Source: Nocardia bhagyanarayanae (GTDB lineage Bacteria; Actinomycetota; Actinomycetes; Mycobacteriales; Mycobacteriaceae). From it: 64,000 bases of DNA. Under the pieces are notes generated by a model. It saw only the letters and a program-made list of their open reading frames with translations. It ran no database searches and was not told the DNA's origin. The position numbers and the translations under genes are program-made. This document shows, in pieces, positions 1 to 8,301 of the stretch (positions within the stretch are counted from its first letter, which is position 1; each line of letters opens with the position of its first letter). The stretch is taken from the NCBI RefSeq assembly GCF_006716565.1, contig NZ_VFPG01000002.1:620001-684000 (forward strand). Direction: 5' to 3'.

Positions 1-1094
1 ATGCGCTTGGCCTTCGGGTTGTTGCCGGTGACCGGGATGCGGACCGCGGCAGAGCGGTTGCGCTGCGAGTACACCAGGTTGATCGGGGCCTCGTAGCCCG
101 GAACCAGACGGTGGTAGGAGTTCACGGTCGGGTTGGTGAACGCCAGCAGCGACGGCGCGTGGTGCAGGATGCCGCCGATGTAGTGACGCGCGATGTCCGA
201 CAGACCGCCGTAGCCGGCCTCGTCGTGGAACAGCGGCTTGCCGTCCTTCCACAGCGACTGGTGCACGTGCATGCCCGAGCCGTTGTCACCGAAGAGCGGC
301 TTCGGCATGAAGGTGACGGTCTTGCCTTCCTGCCACGCGGTGTTCTTCACGATGTACTTGAACAGCTGCAGGTCGTCGGCAGCGTGCAGCAGGGTGTTGA
401 AGCGGTAGTTGATCTCCGCCTGGCCCGCGGTGCCGACCTCGTGGTGGCCGCGCTCGAGCTCGAAGCCCGCGTTCTGCAGGTTGGTCGAGATCTTGTCGCG
501 CAGGTCGACGTAGTGGTCGTACGGCGCGACCGGGAAGTAACCGCCCTTGTTGCGGACCTTGTAGCCGCGGTTCGGGGTGCCGTCGAGGTTGAACTCGGCG
601 CCGGTGTTCCAGGAGCCGGAGATCGAGTCGATCTCGTAGAAGGCGCCGTTCATGTTCGACTCGTAACGGATCGAGTCGAAGATGTAGAACTCGGCCTCGG
701 GACCGAAGTACGCGGTGTCGGCGATGCCGGTCGACCGCAGGTACTCCTCCGCCTTGCGCGCGATGTTGCGCGGGTCACGGGAGTAGGCCTCGCGGGTGAA
801 CGGGTCGTGGACGAAGAAGTTCAGGTTCAGCGTCTTGGCGGCGCGGAACGGGTCGATGCGCGCGGTGGTGTAGTCGGGGAGCAGGAGCATGTCCGACTCG
901 TCGATCGACTGGAAGCCACGGACGGACGAACCGTCGAACGCTAGACCCTCTTCGGCGAGGTCGGCCGTGAAGGCCTTGGCCGGGATCGAGAAGTGCTGCT
1001 GCACACCGGGAAGATCGCTGAAGCGGATATCGACGTACTCGATGTCCTCTTCCTTGATGTACTGGATGACCTCATCGGCCGTGCTGAACGTCAC
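1..1094 (-). CDS. glnA: Type I glutamine synthetase, 5' part (cut by window edge)
   Basis: ATP-dependent synthesis of glutamine from glutamate and ammonia; the dodecameric cytoplasmic enzyme of nitrogen assimilation. The visible ~364 residues (the family has ~478) run from the N-terminal beta-grasp domain into the catalytic domain. Readable motifs include [12 protein letters not shown], the metal-binding region [26 protein letters not shown] and [13 protein letters not shown]. The C-terminal adenylylation-loop region lies outside the window. The start is taken as the GTG at 1092-1094, because AAGGAG sits 6 bases upstream on the minus strand and the protein then begins like mycobacterial GlnA1 ([10 protein letters not shown]). 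A GlnR-type operator lies 77-114 bases upstream, so nitrogen control by GlnR is expected. The neighbouring RDD gene on the opposite strand is the usual mycobacterial arrangement. Confidence 0.97.
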   Translation of the reverse strand, partial: MTFSTADEVIQYIKEEDIEYVDIRFSDLPGVQQHFSIPAKAFTADLAEEGLAFDGSSVRGFQSIDESDMLLLPDYTTARIDPFRAAKTLNLNFFVHDPFTREAYSRDPRNIARKAEEYLRSTGIADTAYFGPEAEFYIFDSIRYESNMNGAFYEIDSISGSWNTGAEFNLDGTPNRGYKVRNKGGYFPVAPYDHYVDLRDKISTNLQNAGFELERGHHEVGTAGQAEINYRFNTLLHAADDLQLFKYIVKNTAWQEGKTVTFMPKPLFGDNGSGMHVHQSLWKDGKPLFHDEAGYGGLSDIARHYIGGILHHAPSLLAFTNPTVNSYHRLVPGYEAPINLVYSQRNRSAAVRIPVTGNNPKAKR

Positions 1095-1170
1095 TTGTTC
1101 TCCTTACGGATCGGTTCCCAGCCAGTGTCGATTGCATGGGTTCGTCGCGACCAGACGCTATGGATGCGGT

Positions 1171-1208
1171 GTTTCCCTACAGTCAAGGCTGTGTTTCGCC
1201 AGTGTTAC
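1171..1208 (-). promoter_or_regulatory. GlnR operator upstream of glnA (two a/b half-site pairs)
   Basis: Read on the minus strand the sequence is GTAAC-n6-GAAAC-n6-TTGAC-n6-GAAAC, with exactly 6 bases between all four half-sites. The first pair is a perfect match to the actinobacterial GlnR consensus gTnAC-n6-GaAAC. The second pair has one deviating half-site. It lies 77-114 bases upstream of the glnA GTG start, a plausible activator position. The match to the consensus is seen directly; binding by GlnR is inferred. The rest of the ~320-base gap to the RDD gene shows no further clear element. Confidence 0.8.
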
Positions 1209-1414
1209 ACGTGCGCCTGGTCGAGTGGCGATGGCCACCCGGGCTCGACAAGCATGGTAGTCCTGCTGTTCGCGGCCTGTCCTGTGAGGCTGAACTCCCC
1301 TGCGCGCCGCCGGGCGGAATGCGGTCGCCGCATGTCAGGCGCTGTCGGACGCGGTTCGTCCGCAAACCTGCGCCGGGCCGAGGGCGGGCGAGGTGTCCGC
1401 CTATCCTGGAGGCC

Positions 1415-1867
1415 ATGGCACGCATCACCGGATCCTGGCTTTCCGGACCTTCGGCGGACCCCGGTGACCCGGCTACGCCGGAGTTTCCCGGCGAACACCT
1501 CGGCCTGCCTCGCGACGGCGCGGGCTCGCTGGCTGGTATGGGCCGCCGGATCGCCGCGCTGTTCGTCGACTGGATGATCGCCGTCGGCGTCTCGGCGCTG
1601 ATCGTGCGCGGTGTGAACGCCAACCTTCCGCTGCTCATCTGGTTCGTCATCGGCGTCGCCGCCGTCACGTTGTTCGGGTTCACGCCGGGGCAGTACTTCC
1701 TGCGGCTGCGGGTGGTGCGGATCGATGCGGCCGCCCCGGTCGGGTTCGTGCGGGCGTTGGCGAGGCAGGTGCTGCTGATTTTCGTGGTGCCCGCGTTGTT
1801 CACCGATGGTGACGGCCGCGGCATGCACGACCGGGCGACCGGGACCGCGCTGGTGAAGTCGCGCTGA
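1415..1867 (+). CDS. RDD-family membrane protein (Rv2219A-like)
   Basis: Small integral membrane protein of the RDD family (150 aa), function not established. The protein begins MARITGSWLSGP. The RDD-type start 'GRRIAALFVDWMIAVG' opens the first hydrophobic segment (about residues 40-65). A second segment follows (LLIWFVIGVAAVTLFGFTPG), and the conserved 'FVRALARQVLLIFVVP' precedes the C-terminal third segment. The ATG at 1415 is chosen because TGGAGG precedes it and because mycobacterial orthologues start with the same MARITGSW-like sequence; the reading frame remains open further upstream. It is divergent from glnA, the same neighbourhood as in M. tuberculosis, where the orthologue also separates glnA1 from the DUF4191 gene. 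Confidence 0.85.
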   Translation: MARITGSWLSGPSADPGDPATPEFPGEHLGLPRDGAGSLAGMGRRIAALFVDWMIAVGVSALIVRGVNANLPLLIWFVIGVAAVTLFGFTPGQYFLRLRVVRIDAAAPVGFVRALARQVLLIFVVPALFTDGDGRGMHDRATGTALVKSR

Positions 1868-1990
1868 CGCGCCGGCGTCGGGTTTTCGTGCTGGCGGCGT
1901 CTGTCCTGTTCGCGTCCGACGGCGCGAAGGCTCTGCTTGGGGTGGCGGGCTGGCGCGGAAGTGGCGTGCTGGGCGGTGAGGGCTGACGCG

Positions 1991-2090
1991 CTGGGGTTGG
2001 CGCGCTGACGCTGAGGTTGACGCGTTGCCGCGGCATTTGGCGCGCTGGCGGTGAGGTCGGCACGTTGCCGCTGGGGTTGATGCGCTGGCA
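1991..2090. repeat. 20-bp tandem repeat, five units
   Basis: Five consecutive units of exactly 20 bases (1991-2010, 2011-2030, 2031-2050, 2051-2070, 2071-2090) share the pattern CTGaGGTTGgCGCGyTGcCG with a few substitutions each; a poorer sixth unit may precede them. The array lies in the 415-base gap between the RDD gene and the DHFR-like gene (1868-2282). I see no credible gene in that gap: the open frames there are by-products of the repeat and of high GC. Confidence 0.8.
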
Positions 2091-2282
2091 CCCTGGACCC
2101 GCCGCGACGAACGGCTGTTCCCGGGCCGTCGCCAGCATCATCCGCACCGGCTGGCCACTGCTTCCGGCGCGACTCCGCTACTACCGCCGCGCCTGCGACG
2201 GTAGGGAGCGGGAGAAGGTGGCAGTCAGGAGCGCGTGAACGCGGCGGACTCGACGGAGCGGGGCAACTGCGGTCGAGCGGCC

Positions 2283-2834
2283 TCAGTCGACGGTGTAGCG
2301 CAGCATCACCGCGGTGTCGAAGTGCCTCGTCTCGGTCAATCGGAGCGGGATGCGCTTTTCCAGCGATGGGAACATCGGTGTGCCGCCGCCGAGGATGACG
2401 GGCAAGACGAACATCTGGTACTCGTCGACGAGCCCGTGTGGCAGCAGCGACGCGGCGAGGCTCGCACCGCCGACCTCGATGACGCCATCACCTCCGGCCT
2501 TGAGCCTGCGGACCTCCTCGACCACGTTCTCGCTGACCAGCGTGCTGTTCCAGTGGACCTCGGTGAGCGTCCGGGAGACGACGACCTTCGGCTTCTCCGT
2601 CCAGAGCCTGCTGAACTCCCGCTCGATGGGCGGCGCGTCCTCGGCGACGTGCGGCCAGTACTCGGCCATCAGCTCGTACAGGCGACGGCCGTGCAGCGAG
2701 ATCTCGATATCGCGGTAGCGGTCGTTGTGGAATTGGTGCAGCTCGTCGTCCGGGTCGGTCCAGTCGATGCGGCCGTCGCGGTCGTTGATGTAGCCGTCCA
2801 GGGACACGCCGAACCCGTAGATCAGTTTCCTCAT
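2283..2834 (-). CDS. DHFR-like / RibD C-terminal domain reductase
   Basis: A 183-aa protein of the RibD_C/DHFR-like family, predicted NAD(P)H-dependent reductase; the substrate cannot be read from sequence. Family features are the N-terminal strand MRKLIYGFGVSLDGYIND, the central 'GRRLYELMAEYWPH' segment, 'KPKVVVSRTL', and the nucleotide-binding 'GGDGVIEVGGASLAASLLPHGLVDEYQMFV' region near residues 110-140, read here as two overlapping motifs (IEVGGASLA and LVDEY). It ends with the typical 'PVILGGGTPMF'. The ATG at 2834 has AGGAGG upstream. Many actinobacterial genomes carry several such 'dihydrofolate reductase family' proteins that are not true folate enzymes. It is transcribed in the same direction as the hydrolase at 3043-3909, but a hairpin lies between them. 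Confidence 0.8.
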   Translation of the reverse strand: MRKLIYGFGVSLDGYINDRDGRIDWTDPDDELHQFHNDRYRDIEISLHGRRLYELMAEYWPHVAEDAPPIEREFSRLWTEKPKVVVSRTLTEVHWNSTLVSENVVEEVRRLKAGGDGVIEVGGASLAASLLPHGLVDEYQMFVLPVILGGGTPMFPSLEKRIPLRLTETRHFDTAVMLRYTVD

Positions 2835-2947
2835 GACCGGGTAGACCTCCTAGGCGCTCGAAACTCATCGGCGCTGACCGGGCAATCAGCCGCGCGATCG
2901 CGCCGAGTGGCTACTGCCGAGTGTCCACCACTCCGCTGGACCGCCCC

Positions 2948-2984
2948 GCTTCGACCGGCCCTGCCGGGCCGGGCAGGTCGAAGC
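2948..2984 (-). terminator. Inverted repeat, possible terminator of the hydrolase gene
   Basis: Perfect 9-bp arms GCTTCGACC (2948-2956) and GGTCGAAGC (2976-2984) enclose a GC-rich 19-base loop that can itself fold. It lies 59 bases beyond the stop codon of the minus-strand hydrolase and upstream of the DHFR-like gene, a position that suits transcription termination. There is no clear U-tract. Confidence 0.45.
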
Positions 2985-2995
2985 TTTCCCGGTGC

Positions 2996-3045
2996 GAGGC
3001 GTGCGGCCAACTCCGCACTAGAGGCGTGCGGCCAGCTCCGAACTA
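2996..3045. repeat. 25-bp tandem duplication at the hydrolase stop codon
   Basis: Two adjacent 25-base units (2996-3020 and 3021-3045) share 23 of 25 bases. The second unit ends with the stop codon of the minus-strand hydrolase gene, so the duplication extends the 3' untranslated side without changing the protein. Confidence 0.75.
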
Positions 3046-3909
3046 CCGGACCGTGCGCCCGAGGAAGTCGCGGATCAGCCCGGCGATCTCGTCCCCGTGT
3101 GTCTCCAGCGCGAAGTGCCCCGCATCGAGGAGATGCAGTTCCGCGTCCGGCAGATCGCGGAGGTAGGCGCGGGCGCCGTCGGCCCCGAAGATCTCGTCGT
3201 GCTCGCCCCAGGTGATCAGCGTCGGCGGCCGGTGCTCGGCGAAGTACTTCTGGAAGGCGGGGTAGGCGTCCAGATTGAACTGGTAGTCCCAGAAGAGCTG
3301 GAGCTGGATCTCCTTGTTGCCGGGACGGTCGAGGTAGGACTGGTCCAGGGTCCAGGTGTCGGGGCTGACGCGATCGCGCCGGTCCTCGGGCACCCCGTGC
3401 AGGTACTGCCATTCGGTGGCCTCGAGTTCGAGCAGCTTGCGGACCTCGGTCTCGTTGGCGGCCCGGTCCTTGGCGTGCGCGAACAGGACCTCCCAGAACG
3501 GCGTGAACCCCTCGAGGTAGGCATTGCCGCTCTGGCTGATGATCGCGGTGACCCGCTCGGGGTGGCGGCTCGCGATGCGCAATCCGATCGGTGCGCCGTA
3601 GTCCTGGATGTATAGGGCGAAGCGGTCGACGCCGAGGGCGTCGAGGAGTTCGGCGGTGATCTCGGTGAGTTTGTCGAAGCTGTAGTCGAATTCGTCGACG
3701 CGCGGCATGGACGACCGGCCGAAGCCGATGTGGTCGGGCGCGATGAGGTGGTAGGCGTCCGCGAGGTCGCGCAGCAGGTTGCGGAACATGGCCGAGCTGG
3801 TGGGGAACCCGTGCAGCAAGACGAGCGTGGGGTTCGCGGGGTCGCCCGCCTCGCGGTAGAAGACGGTGACGTCCTGGATCTGGGCGGTCCGGTGGTGCAC
3901 GACGGTCAT
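3043..3909 (-). CDS. Alpha/beta hydrolase, haloalkane dehalogenase/epoxide hydrolase-like
   Basis: A 288-aa alpha/beta-hydrolase. The oxyanion motif LLHGFPTSS is at residues 31-39. The nucleophile-elbow position carries IQDYGAPIG with Asp103, the residue used by haloalkane dehalogenases and epoxide hydrolases in place of serine. The catalytic His is in 'DAGHFALE' (about residue 265). An acidic residue in 'TWGEHDEIFG' is the likely third member of the triad. The Asp nucleophile argues against a simple esterase; the substrate is not predictable. The ATG at 3909 follows GAGGAGAG. The gene is a single unit between the DHFR-like gene and DUF4191 and is not part of the M. tuberculosis arrangement, so it is probably a local insertion. 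Confidence 0.85.
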   Translation of the reverse strand: MTVVHHRTAQIQDVTVFYREAGDPANPTLVLLHGFPTSSAMFRNLLRDLADAYHLIAPDHIGFGRSSMPRVDEFDYSFDKLTEITAELLDALGVDRFALYIQDYGAPIGLRIASRHPERVTAIISQSGNAYLEGFTPFWEVLFAHAKDRAANETEVRKLLELEATEWQYLHGVPEDRRDRVSPDTWTLDQSYLDRPGNKEIQLQLFWDYQFNLDAYPAFQKYFAEHRPPTLITWGEHDEIFGADGARAYLRDLPDAELHLLDAGHFALETHGDEIAGLIRDFLGRTVR

Positions 3910-4060
3910 TGCTCTCTCCTCGAAGTCGATGGCGAACGGTCTCTAACCGCTCAATCAACTTTGAACAGTTAGACGCGACCGCCGTGTTCCCGTTCCGGGA
4001 AAGGTTTTTCGATGTTCTCGTCGGCAGGCCGCCTGATCAGGCATGACCCGGAAACGACGA

Positions 4061-4093
4061 AGGCCCGTGTCCCAAATCGTGGGACACGGGCCT
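4061..4093 (-). terminator. Strong intrinsic terminator of the DUF4191 gene
   Basis: A perfect 14-bp inverted repeat (AGGCCCGTGTCCCA at 4061-4074, complementary arm at 4080-4093) with a 5-base loop starts 15 bases past the DUF4191 stop codon. On the minus strand the stem is followed by TTCGTCGTTTCC, a T-rich run for this genome. It is the cleanest terminator hairpin in the window. Confidence 0.85.
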
Positions 4094-4107
4094 CTCGAAA
4101 TCCGAAC

Positions 4108-4851
4108 TCAGCGCCTGCGAATGGTGCGCTGCACCCCGCGCATCTTGGCGCCCGCGGGCATCGGACCCTTGGGCAGCGCGGGCCCGCTGCGCGAGCTGAG
4201 GGCGGCGAGCCGGCCTTCGATGTTGTCGATGCGCTTGGTGTCGATGTTGCGGGGCAGCTTGGTCAGGTAGCGCTGGAGTTCCTTCAGCGGGACCTGACCC
4301 TCCTCGTTGCCGATGATGACGTCGTAGATCGGGGTGTCGCCGATGAGCCGCGCGGTGCGCTTCTTCTCCTGGGCGAGCAGCGCCTTGAGCCGCTGCGGCG
4401 AACCCTCGCCGACGAAGATCACGCCGGGCAGGCCGATCACGCGGTGCACCGCGTCCAGCTGCGTGGTCGCGGCGACGCCGTTGCTGACCCGCCACTTGCC
4501 CTGCAGGTTCTCGAGCACCCAAGCGGCCGCACCCGCTTGACCCTCGGCCTTGGCGTACACGTTCTTCTGCACGCGACGTCCGAAGAGGATGAACGCCACC
4601 AGCACGCCGAGCAGGATGCCGACCGGAAGCAGGAACCACTGCAGATCGAAGATCAGGCCGATCACCAGGAACAGCACGGTGATGCCGAGCACCGCGCCGA
4701 TCATCAGGGGCAGCAGGAGCTTGTCTTCCTTGCGCTGCATCTGGAACGCCTGCCAGAGCTGCTGGCGCCGCTCCTTCGACGCCTGCTTGCGCGCCGCCTT
4801 CGCCGCGGCCTTCGCTTCCTTCGACGGAGTCCCGCCCTTGCCTGCTGCCAT
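4108..4851 (-). CDS. DUF4191 membrane protein (Rv2219-like)
   Basis: A 247-aa conserved actinobacterial membrane protein of unknown function. A Lys/Ala-rich basic N-terminus (KEAKAAAKAARKQASKERR) is followed by two closely spaced hydrophobic segments (about residues 48-70 and 75-95; LLPLMIGAVLGITVLFLVIG and WFLLPVGILLGVLVAFILFG). A ~150-residue cytoplasmic domain contains 'GKWRVSNGVAATTQLDAVHR' and 'PGVIFVGEGSPQRLK'. The start at 4851 (MAAGKGGTP) is preferred to more upstream in-frame starts, because the frame stays open only as a shadow of the neighbouring GTPase gene and the length then matches the ~250-aa family. In M. tuberculosis the next gene is lipA; here lipA is ~46 kb away, which marks the left boundary of the accessory block. 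Confidence 0.9.
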   Translation of the reverse strand: MAAGKGGTPSKEAKAAAKAARKQASKERRQQLWQAFQMQRKEDKLLLPLMIGAVLGITVLFLVIGLIFDLQWFLLPVGILLGVLVAFILFGRRVQKNVYAKAEGQAGAAAWVLENLQGKWRVSNGVAATTQLDAVHRVIGLPGVIFVGEGSPQRLKALLAQEKKRTARLIGDTPIYDVIIGNEEGQVPLKELQRYLTKLPRNIDTKRIDNIEGRLAALSSRSGPALPKGPMPAGAKMRGVQRTIRRR

Positions 4852-4907
4852 GTGTTTCAGAATAGTGGCCGCCGAGCTGAACATTTGCGCCGGGACGGCG
4901 GTCGGAT

Positions 4908-7109
4908 TCAGCCCTTGCCGTTTTCCCGGAGCGCCGCCGCGATCTGCGACGGCATCGGCTCGTGCCGAGCGTAGGTCCGGCTGAAATCCCCGGTCCCGTG
5001 CGACAGCGAACGCAAGTCGATCGCGTAGCGGCTGAGTTCCAATTCCGGCACTTCGGCGCGGATCCTGGTGCGACCGGTCCCGTGCGGTTCCGTGCCGAGC
5101 ACCCGTCCGCGACGGCTCGACAGATCGCTCAACACCGGCCCGAGGTAGTCGTCGGAGACCACCACCCAGACCTCGGCGAACGGCTCCAGCAGATCGATGC
5201 CCGCGACGGCCGCCGCCTCGCGCAACGCCAGCGCGCCCGCGGTTTGGAACGCGGCGTCGGACGAGTCGACCGAATGCGCCTTGCCGTCGAACAGCGTGAC
5301 CCGCACGTCCACCAGCGGGTACCCCGCGGCCACCCCGCGCGCCGCCTGCGCGCGCACGCCCTTCTCCACCGAAGGGATGAACTGGCGCGGCACCACGCCG
5401 CCGACCACCTTGTCCACGAACTCGATCCCCGAACCACCGGGCAGCGGCTCCACCTCGATCTCGCACACCGCGTACTGCCCGTGCCCGCCGGACTGCTTCA
5501 CGTGCCTGCCGCGCGCCTGCGCCTTGCCCGCGAACGTCTCGCGCAGCGCGACCTTGTGATCGACGGTGTCCACCTGCACCCCGAACCGGGTGCGCAGCCG
5601 CTCCAGCGCGACATCGCGATGCGCCTCGCCGAGACACCACAGCACCAATTGGTGTGTCTGGCTGTTGTTTTCGACGCGCAGGGCGGGGTCCTCCGCCGCA
5701 AGCCGCGCGAGTCCCTGTGAGAGCTTGTCCTCGTCGGCCTTGCTGTGCGCGCGAATCGCGATGGGCAGCAACGGATCCGGCATCGGCCACGGTTCGATGA
5801 CCAGCGGCTTGCCGGTGCCGGAGAGGGTGTCGCCGGTCTCCGCGTGACCGAGCTTGGTGACGCACGCGATGTCGCCCGCGATGGCCTCACCGAGCGGGCG
5901 CTGCTGCTTGCCGAAGGGCGCCGTCACCGCGCCGACGCGCTCGTCCACGTCGTGGTCCGGATGCCCGCGTTCGGCCAGACCGTGCCCGCAGACGTGCACG
6001 GTGTCGTCGGCGTGCAGGGTGCCGGAGAAGATGCGCACCAACGAGATCCGGCCGACGTACGGGTCCGACGCGGTGCGGATGACCTCCGCGGCCAGCGCGC
6101 CGTTCGGGTCGCACGCCAACGGAGTCGGCGCGGCGCCGTTGGTCGCGGGAGCCGCCGAGACGGTGTGCTCGGTCGGGGCCGGGAAACCGCCGGTGATCAG
6201 ATCGAGCAACTCCATCGTGCCCAGGCCCTGCCGCGCGCCCTCCGGCGCGGGCGCGCCGAACAGCACCGGGTGGAAGCTGCCGCGGGCCACCGCACGCTCC
6301 AGATCGGAGACCAGCGTGTCGAGCTCGATGTCCTCGCCGCCGAGGTAGCGCTCCATGAGCGACTCGTCCTCGCTCTCGGCGATGATGCCCTCGATGAGCC
6401 GATTGCGCGCCTCGTCCAGTTCCTCGGCCTGTTCCGCCGACGGTTCGCCGCGCACTCCTTCACCCGACGCGTAGTCGGCCACGCAGTTCGGCAGCAGCTC
6501 GATCATTCCCGTGACCGGCCGATGACCGTCCGCGCCGCGCGGTCCGTACACCGGCAGATGCAGCGGCAGGATGTTCTCCGACGCCCCGCCGCCGAGCACG
6601 TCACGGCACGTCTGCACCATCTCGTCGAAGTCCGCCCGCGCGGTGTCCAGGTGCGTGATGACGATCGCCCGCGGCATGCCGACGGCCGCGCACTCCTCCC
6701 ACAGCGCGCGCGTCGCACCGCTCACCCCCTCCGCGCCCTCGGCCGCCGAGATGACGAACAACGCCGCGTCCGCCGCGCGCAACCCCGCCCGCAACTCGCC
6801 GACGAAATCCGCGTATCCCGGCGTGTCCACCAGGTTGACCTTCATCTCCTGCCACGCCACCGGCACCACCGACACCTGCACCGACCGGTGCTGCCGATGT
6901 TCGATCTCGTCGTAGTCCGACAGCGACGTGCCGTCCTCCACCCGCCCCGCGCGATTCACCGCGCCTGCCGTCAGCGCCATCGCCTCGACGAGCGTCGTCT
7001 TCCCCGCCCCGCTGTGACCGACCAGGACCACATTTCGAATGCGTTCCGGCCGATCCACCGTCACCACTCTGCCGTTGCCTCCGGCAGGTCCACTCGATTT
7101 GTCCACCAT
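4908..7109 (-). CDS. fusA2: Elongation factor G-like protein (FusA2 type)
   Basis: A 733-aa translational-GTPase homologue of the actinobacterial FusA2/EF-G-like branch (M. tuberculosis Rv0120c), a paralogue rather than the essential EF-G. The P-loop GHSGAGKT is at residues 31-38 and DTPGYADF at 95-102. The G4 motif is THLD (152-155) instead of NKxD, and the G2 switch differs from the canonical RGITI. Domain II, the domain IV signature 'QSGGHGQYAVCEIEVEPL' and domain V are present, so the protein is full length. It ends 56 bases before the DUF4191 start and may be co-transcribed with it. The role is unknown; reduced or altered nucleotide recognition is inferred from the G4 change. The start ATG has GAGGA upstream. 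Confidence 0.9.
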   Translation of the reverse strand: MVDKSSGPAGGNGRVVTVDRPERIRNVVLVGHSGAGKTTLVEAMALTAGAVNRAGRVEDGTSLSDYDEIEHRQHRSVQVSVVPVAWQEMKVNLVDTPGYADFVGELRAGLRAADAALFVISAAEGAEGVSGATRALWEECAAVGMPRAIVITHLDTARADFDEMVQTCRDVLGGGASENILPLHLPVYGPRGADGHRPVTGMIELLPNCVADYASGEGVRGEPSAEQAEELDEARNRLIEGIIAESEDESLMERYLGGEDIELDTLVSDLERAVARGSFHPVLFGAPAPEGARQGLGTMELLDLITGGFPAPTEHTVSAAPATNGAAPTPLACDPNGALAAEVIRTASDPYVGRISLVRIFSGTLHADDTVHVCGHGLAERGHPDHDVDERVGAVTAPFGKQQRPLGEAIAGDIACVTKLGHAETGDTLSGTGKPLVIEPWPMPDPLLPIAIRAHSKADEDKLSQGLARLAAEDPALRVENNSQTHQLVLWCLGEAHRDVALERLRTRFGVQVDTVDHKVALRETFAGKAQARGRHVKQSGGHGQYAVCEIEVEPLPGGSGIEFVDKVVGGVVPRQFIPSVEKGVRAQAARGVAAGYPLVDVRVTLFDGKAHSVDSSDAAFQTAGALALREAAAVAGIDLLEPFAEVWVVVSDDYLGPVLSDLSSRRGRVLGTEPHGTGRTRIRAEVPELELSRYAIDLRSLSHGTGDFSRTYARHEPMPSQIAAALRENGKG

Positions 7110-7375
7110 GTGTCACGCTTCCTCGCCTCGACACCGCGGTTGTATCGAGCTTCCCACCATCGGGAGGTGTGCGTCCACGAATCGGGGGAGAAGAGGGGAG
7201 GAGCTGGGTCGGAGGTCCGTGGGCTTGCGCTCGGCGAACGAGATCGTCCGGGACTGCGGAACTCGATGGAACCGATCGAGCGGCGGTCGCGTCAGAGGAA
7301 GAAGGTGACACGACTGCGGAGACCGTACTCGCACGCCACCGAGAGCAGCGTCGGGTAGTCGAGAAGGAGGGGTTG

Positions 7376-7951
7376 ATGGCGGTATTCGATCCGAGCCGAG
7401 CCGGGGAGGATCTCGTGCGCATGGCGGCCGATTTCGAGCGTCAGGCCGGGCGGTTCGAGCAATTACGCGGCCGGGTGGCGGCACTCGCGGTCACCGAGAC
7501 CAGTCGCGATCGGCGAATCGGTGTGACCGTGGACAGCAACGGCGTCACGACGGACATCACCCTGGCCGCGAGCACCCGCGGCATGGATCCCGCGGCGATT
7601 ACGGCCGAGATCATGTCGTGTCTTCATCGGGCACTGGCGAGGTTGCGCACACAGGTGACGGAGGCCGTGCACGAGGTCGTGGGTGATGATCCGGCGGGTA
7701 CGGCGATCACCGATCAGTACGCGCGGCGCTTCCCCGACGTCGCTGCCGCCGACACCCAGACACCGAACTACATACCGCCCGCGTATCCGCCGTCACAACC
7801 TGTGCCGCCGCAGCCGCCCGCGAGTGCCGCGCCGTGGGAAATGAGCGTCGCACCGCCGCGCGGCCGCAAACCCGACCGCGACCAGGTGGTCACCCCGGCG
7901 GAGCCGGACGAAGACGACGAGTACTACAACCGCAAGACTTGGCTGGTGTGA
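7376..7951 (+). CDS. YbaB/EbfC-like protein with Pro-rich tail
   Basis: A 191-aa protein. Residues 1-110 look like the YbaB/EbfC nucleoid-associated fold: an N-terminal helix (DLVRMAADFERQAGRFEQL), a beta-sheet (DRRIGVTVDSNGVTTDITL) and a C-terminal helix. The remainder is a disordered Pro-rich and acidic tail. Such YbaB-like proteins are commonly encoded with ESX/WXG100 secretion targets in Nocardia and Rhodococcus. The ATG at 7376 is preferred: AAGGAGG ends 6 bases upstream. It is followed after 2 bases by an EspC-like gene, so the three genes 7376-9194 form one operon. A role in DNA binding or as an export partner cannot be decided from sequence. Confidence 0.75.
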   Translation: MAVFDPSRAGEDLVRMAADFERQAGRFEQLRGRVAALAVTETSRDRRIGVTVDSNGVTTDITLAASTRGMDPAAITAEIMSCLHRALARLRTQVTEAVHEVVGDDPAGTAITDQYARRFPDVAAADTQTPNYIPPAYPPSQPVPPQPPASAAPWEMSVAPPRGRKPDRDQVVTPAEPDEDDEYYNRKTWLV

Positions 7952-7953
7952 TC

Positions 7954-8301
7954 ATGGGCAATCCTGATGCGATCTCGGTGGATTCCGACGAAGTGCTCGA
8001 GCACGCGAAAACGGTGAAACAACTCATGGGCAGCCTGGACATGTCGCTCGAGGCCGCCACCTACCTCGGCAACGCCGACGACGGATACGGCGCTATACCA
8101 AGGCCGTTCGTGAAGATGGTGCTCGAGGACAATCACCGCAACGCCATCGAGGTGATCCGCAAGCTGGCCGAGGACGTCGCGGTGCTGCCCGACAAGCTCC
8201 GAATCGTCGCGGAGACATTCCAAGACCAGGACGGCTCCTTCGGAAAGTCGCTGGACGAGCTGCGCGAGACGATCGCCGCCGCGAACGGGGGACAGAAGTG
8301 A
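7954..8301 (+). CDS. ESX-associated EspC-like small protein (type VII secretion target)
   Basis: A 115-aa acidic helical protein resembling the EspC-like/PF10824 type VII secretion targets: a conserved start (AISVDSDEVLEHAKTVKQLM), a central Gly-rich turn (YLGNADDGYGAIPRP) and a C-terminal helix (RIVAETFQDQDGSFGKSLDEL). The ATG at 7954 follows the YbaB-like stop by 2 bases. The stop overlaps the GTG of the next gene by 4 bases, so translation of the last two genes is coupled. Export by an ESX system encoded elsewhere is inferred; no EccC or EccD gene lies in the window. Confidence 0.7.
   Translation: MGNPDAISVDSDEVLEHAKTVKQLMGSLDMSLEAATYLGNADDGYGAIPRPFVKMVLEDNHRNAIEVIRKLAEDVAVLPDKLRIVAETFQDQDGSFGKSLDELRETIAAANGGQK

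Noticed and set aside
111..944. A 277-aa open frame on the plus strand
   Set aside because: It is the antisense shadow of glnA; its Val/Arg-rich translation shows no protein signature, and the minus-strand frame is a clear glutamine synthetase.
1991..2090. CRISPR array
   Set aside because: The 20-bp units are contiguous without spacers, and no cas gene is in the window.
4108..5865. A DUF4191 protein with a 338-residue N-terminal extension
   Set aside because: The extension lies inside the EF-G-like gene in another frame and is low complexity; the ATG at 4851 gives the family length.
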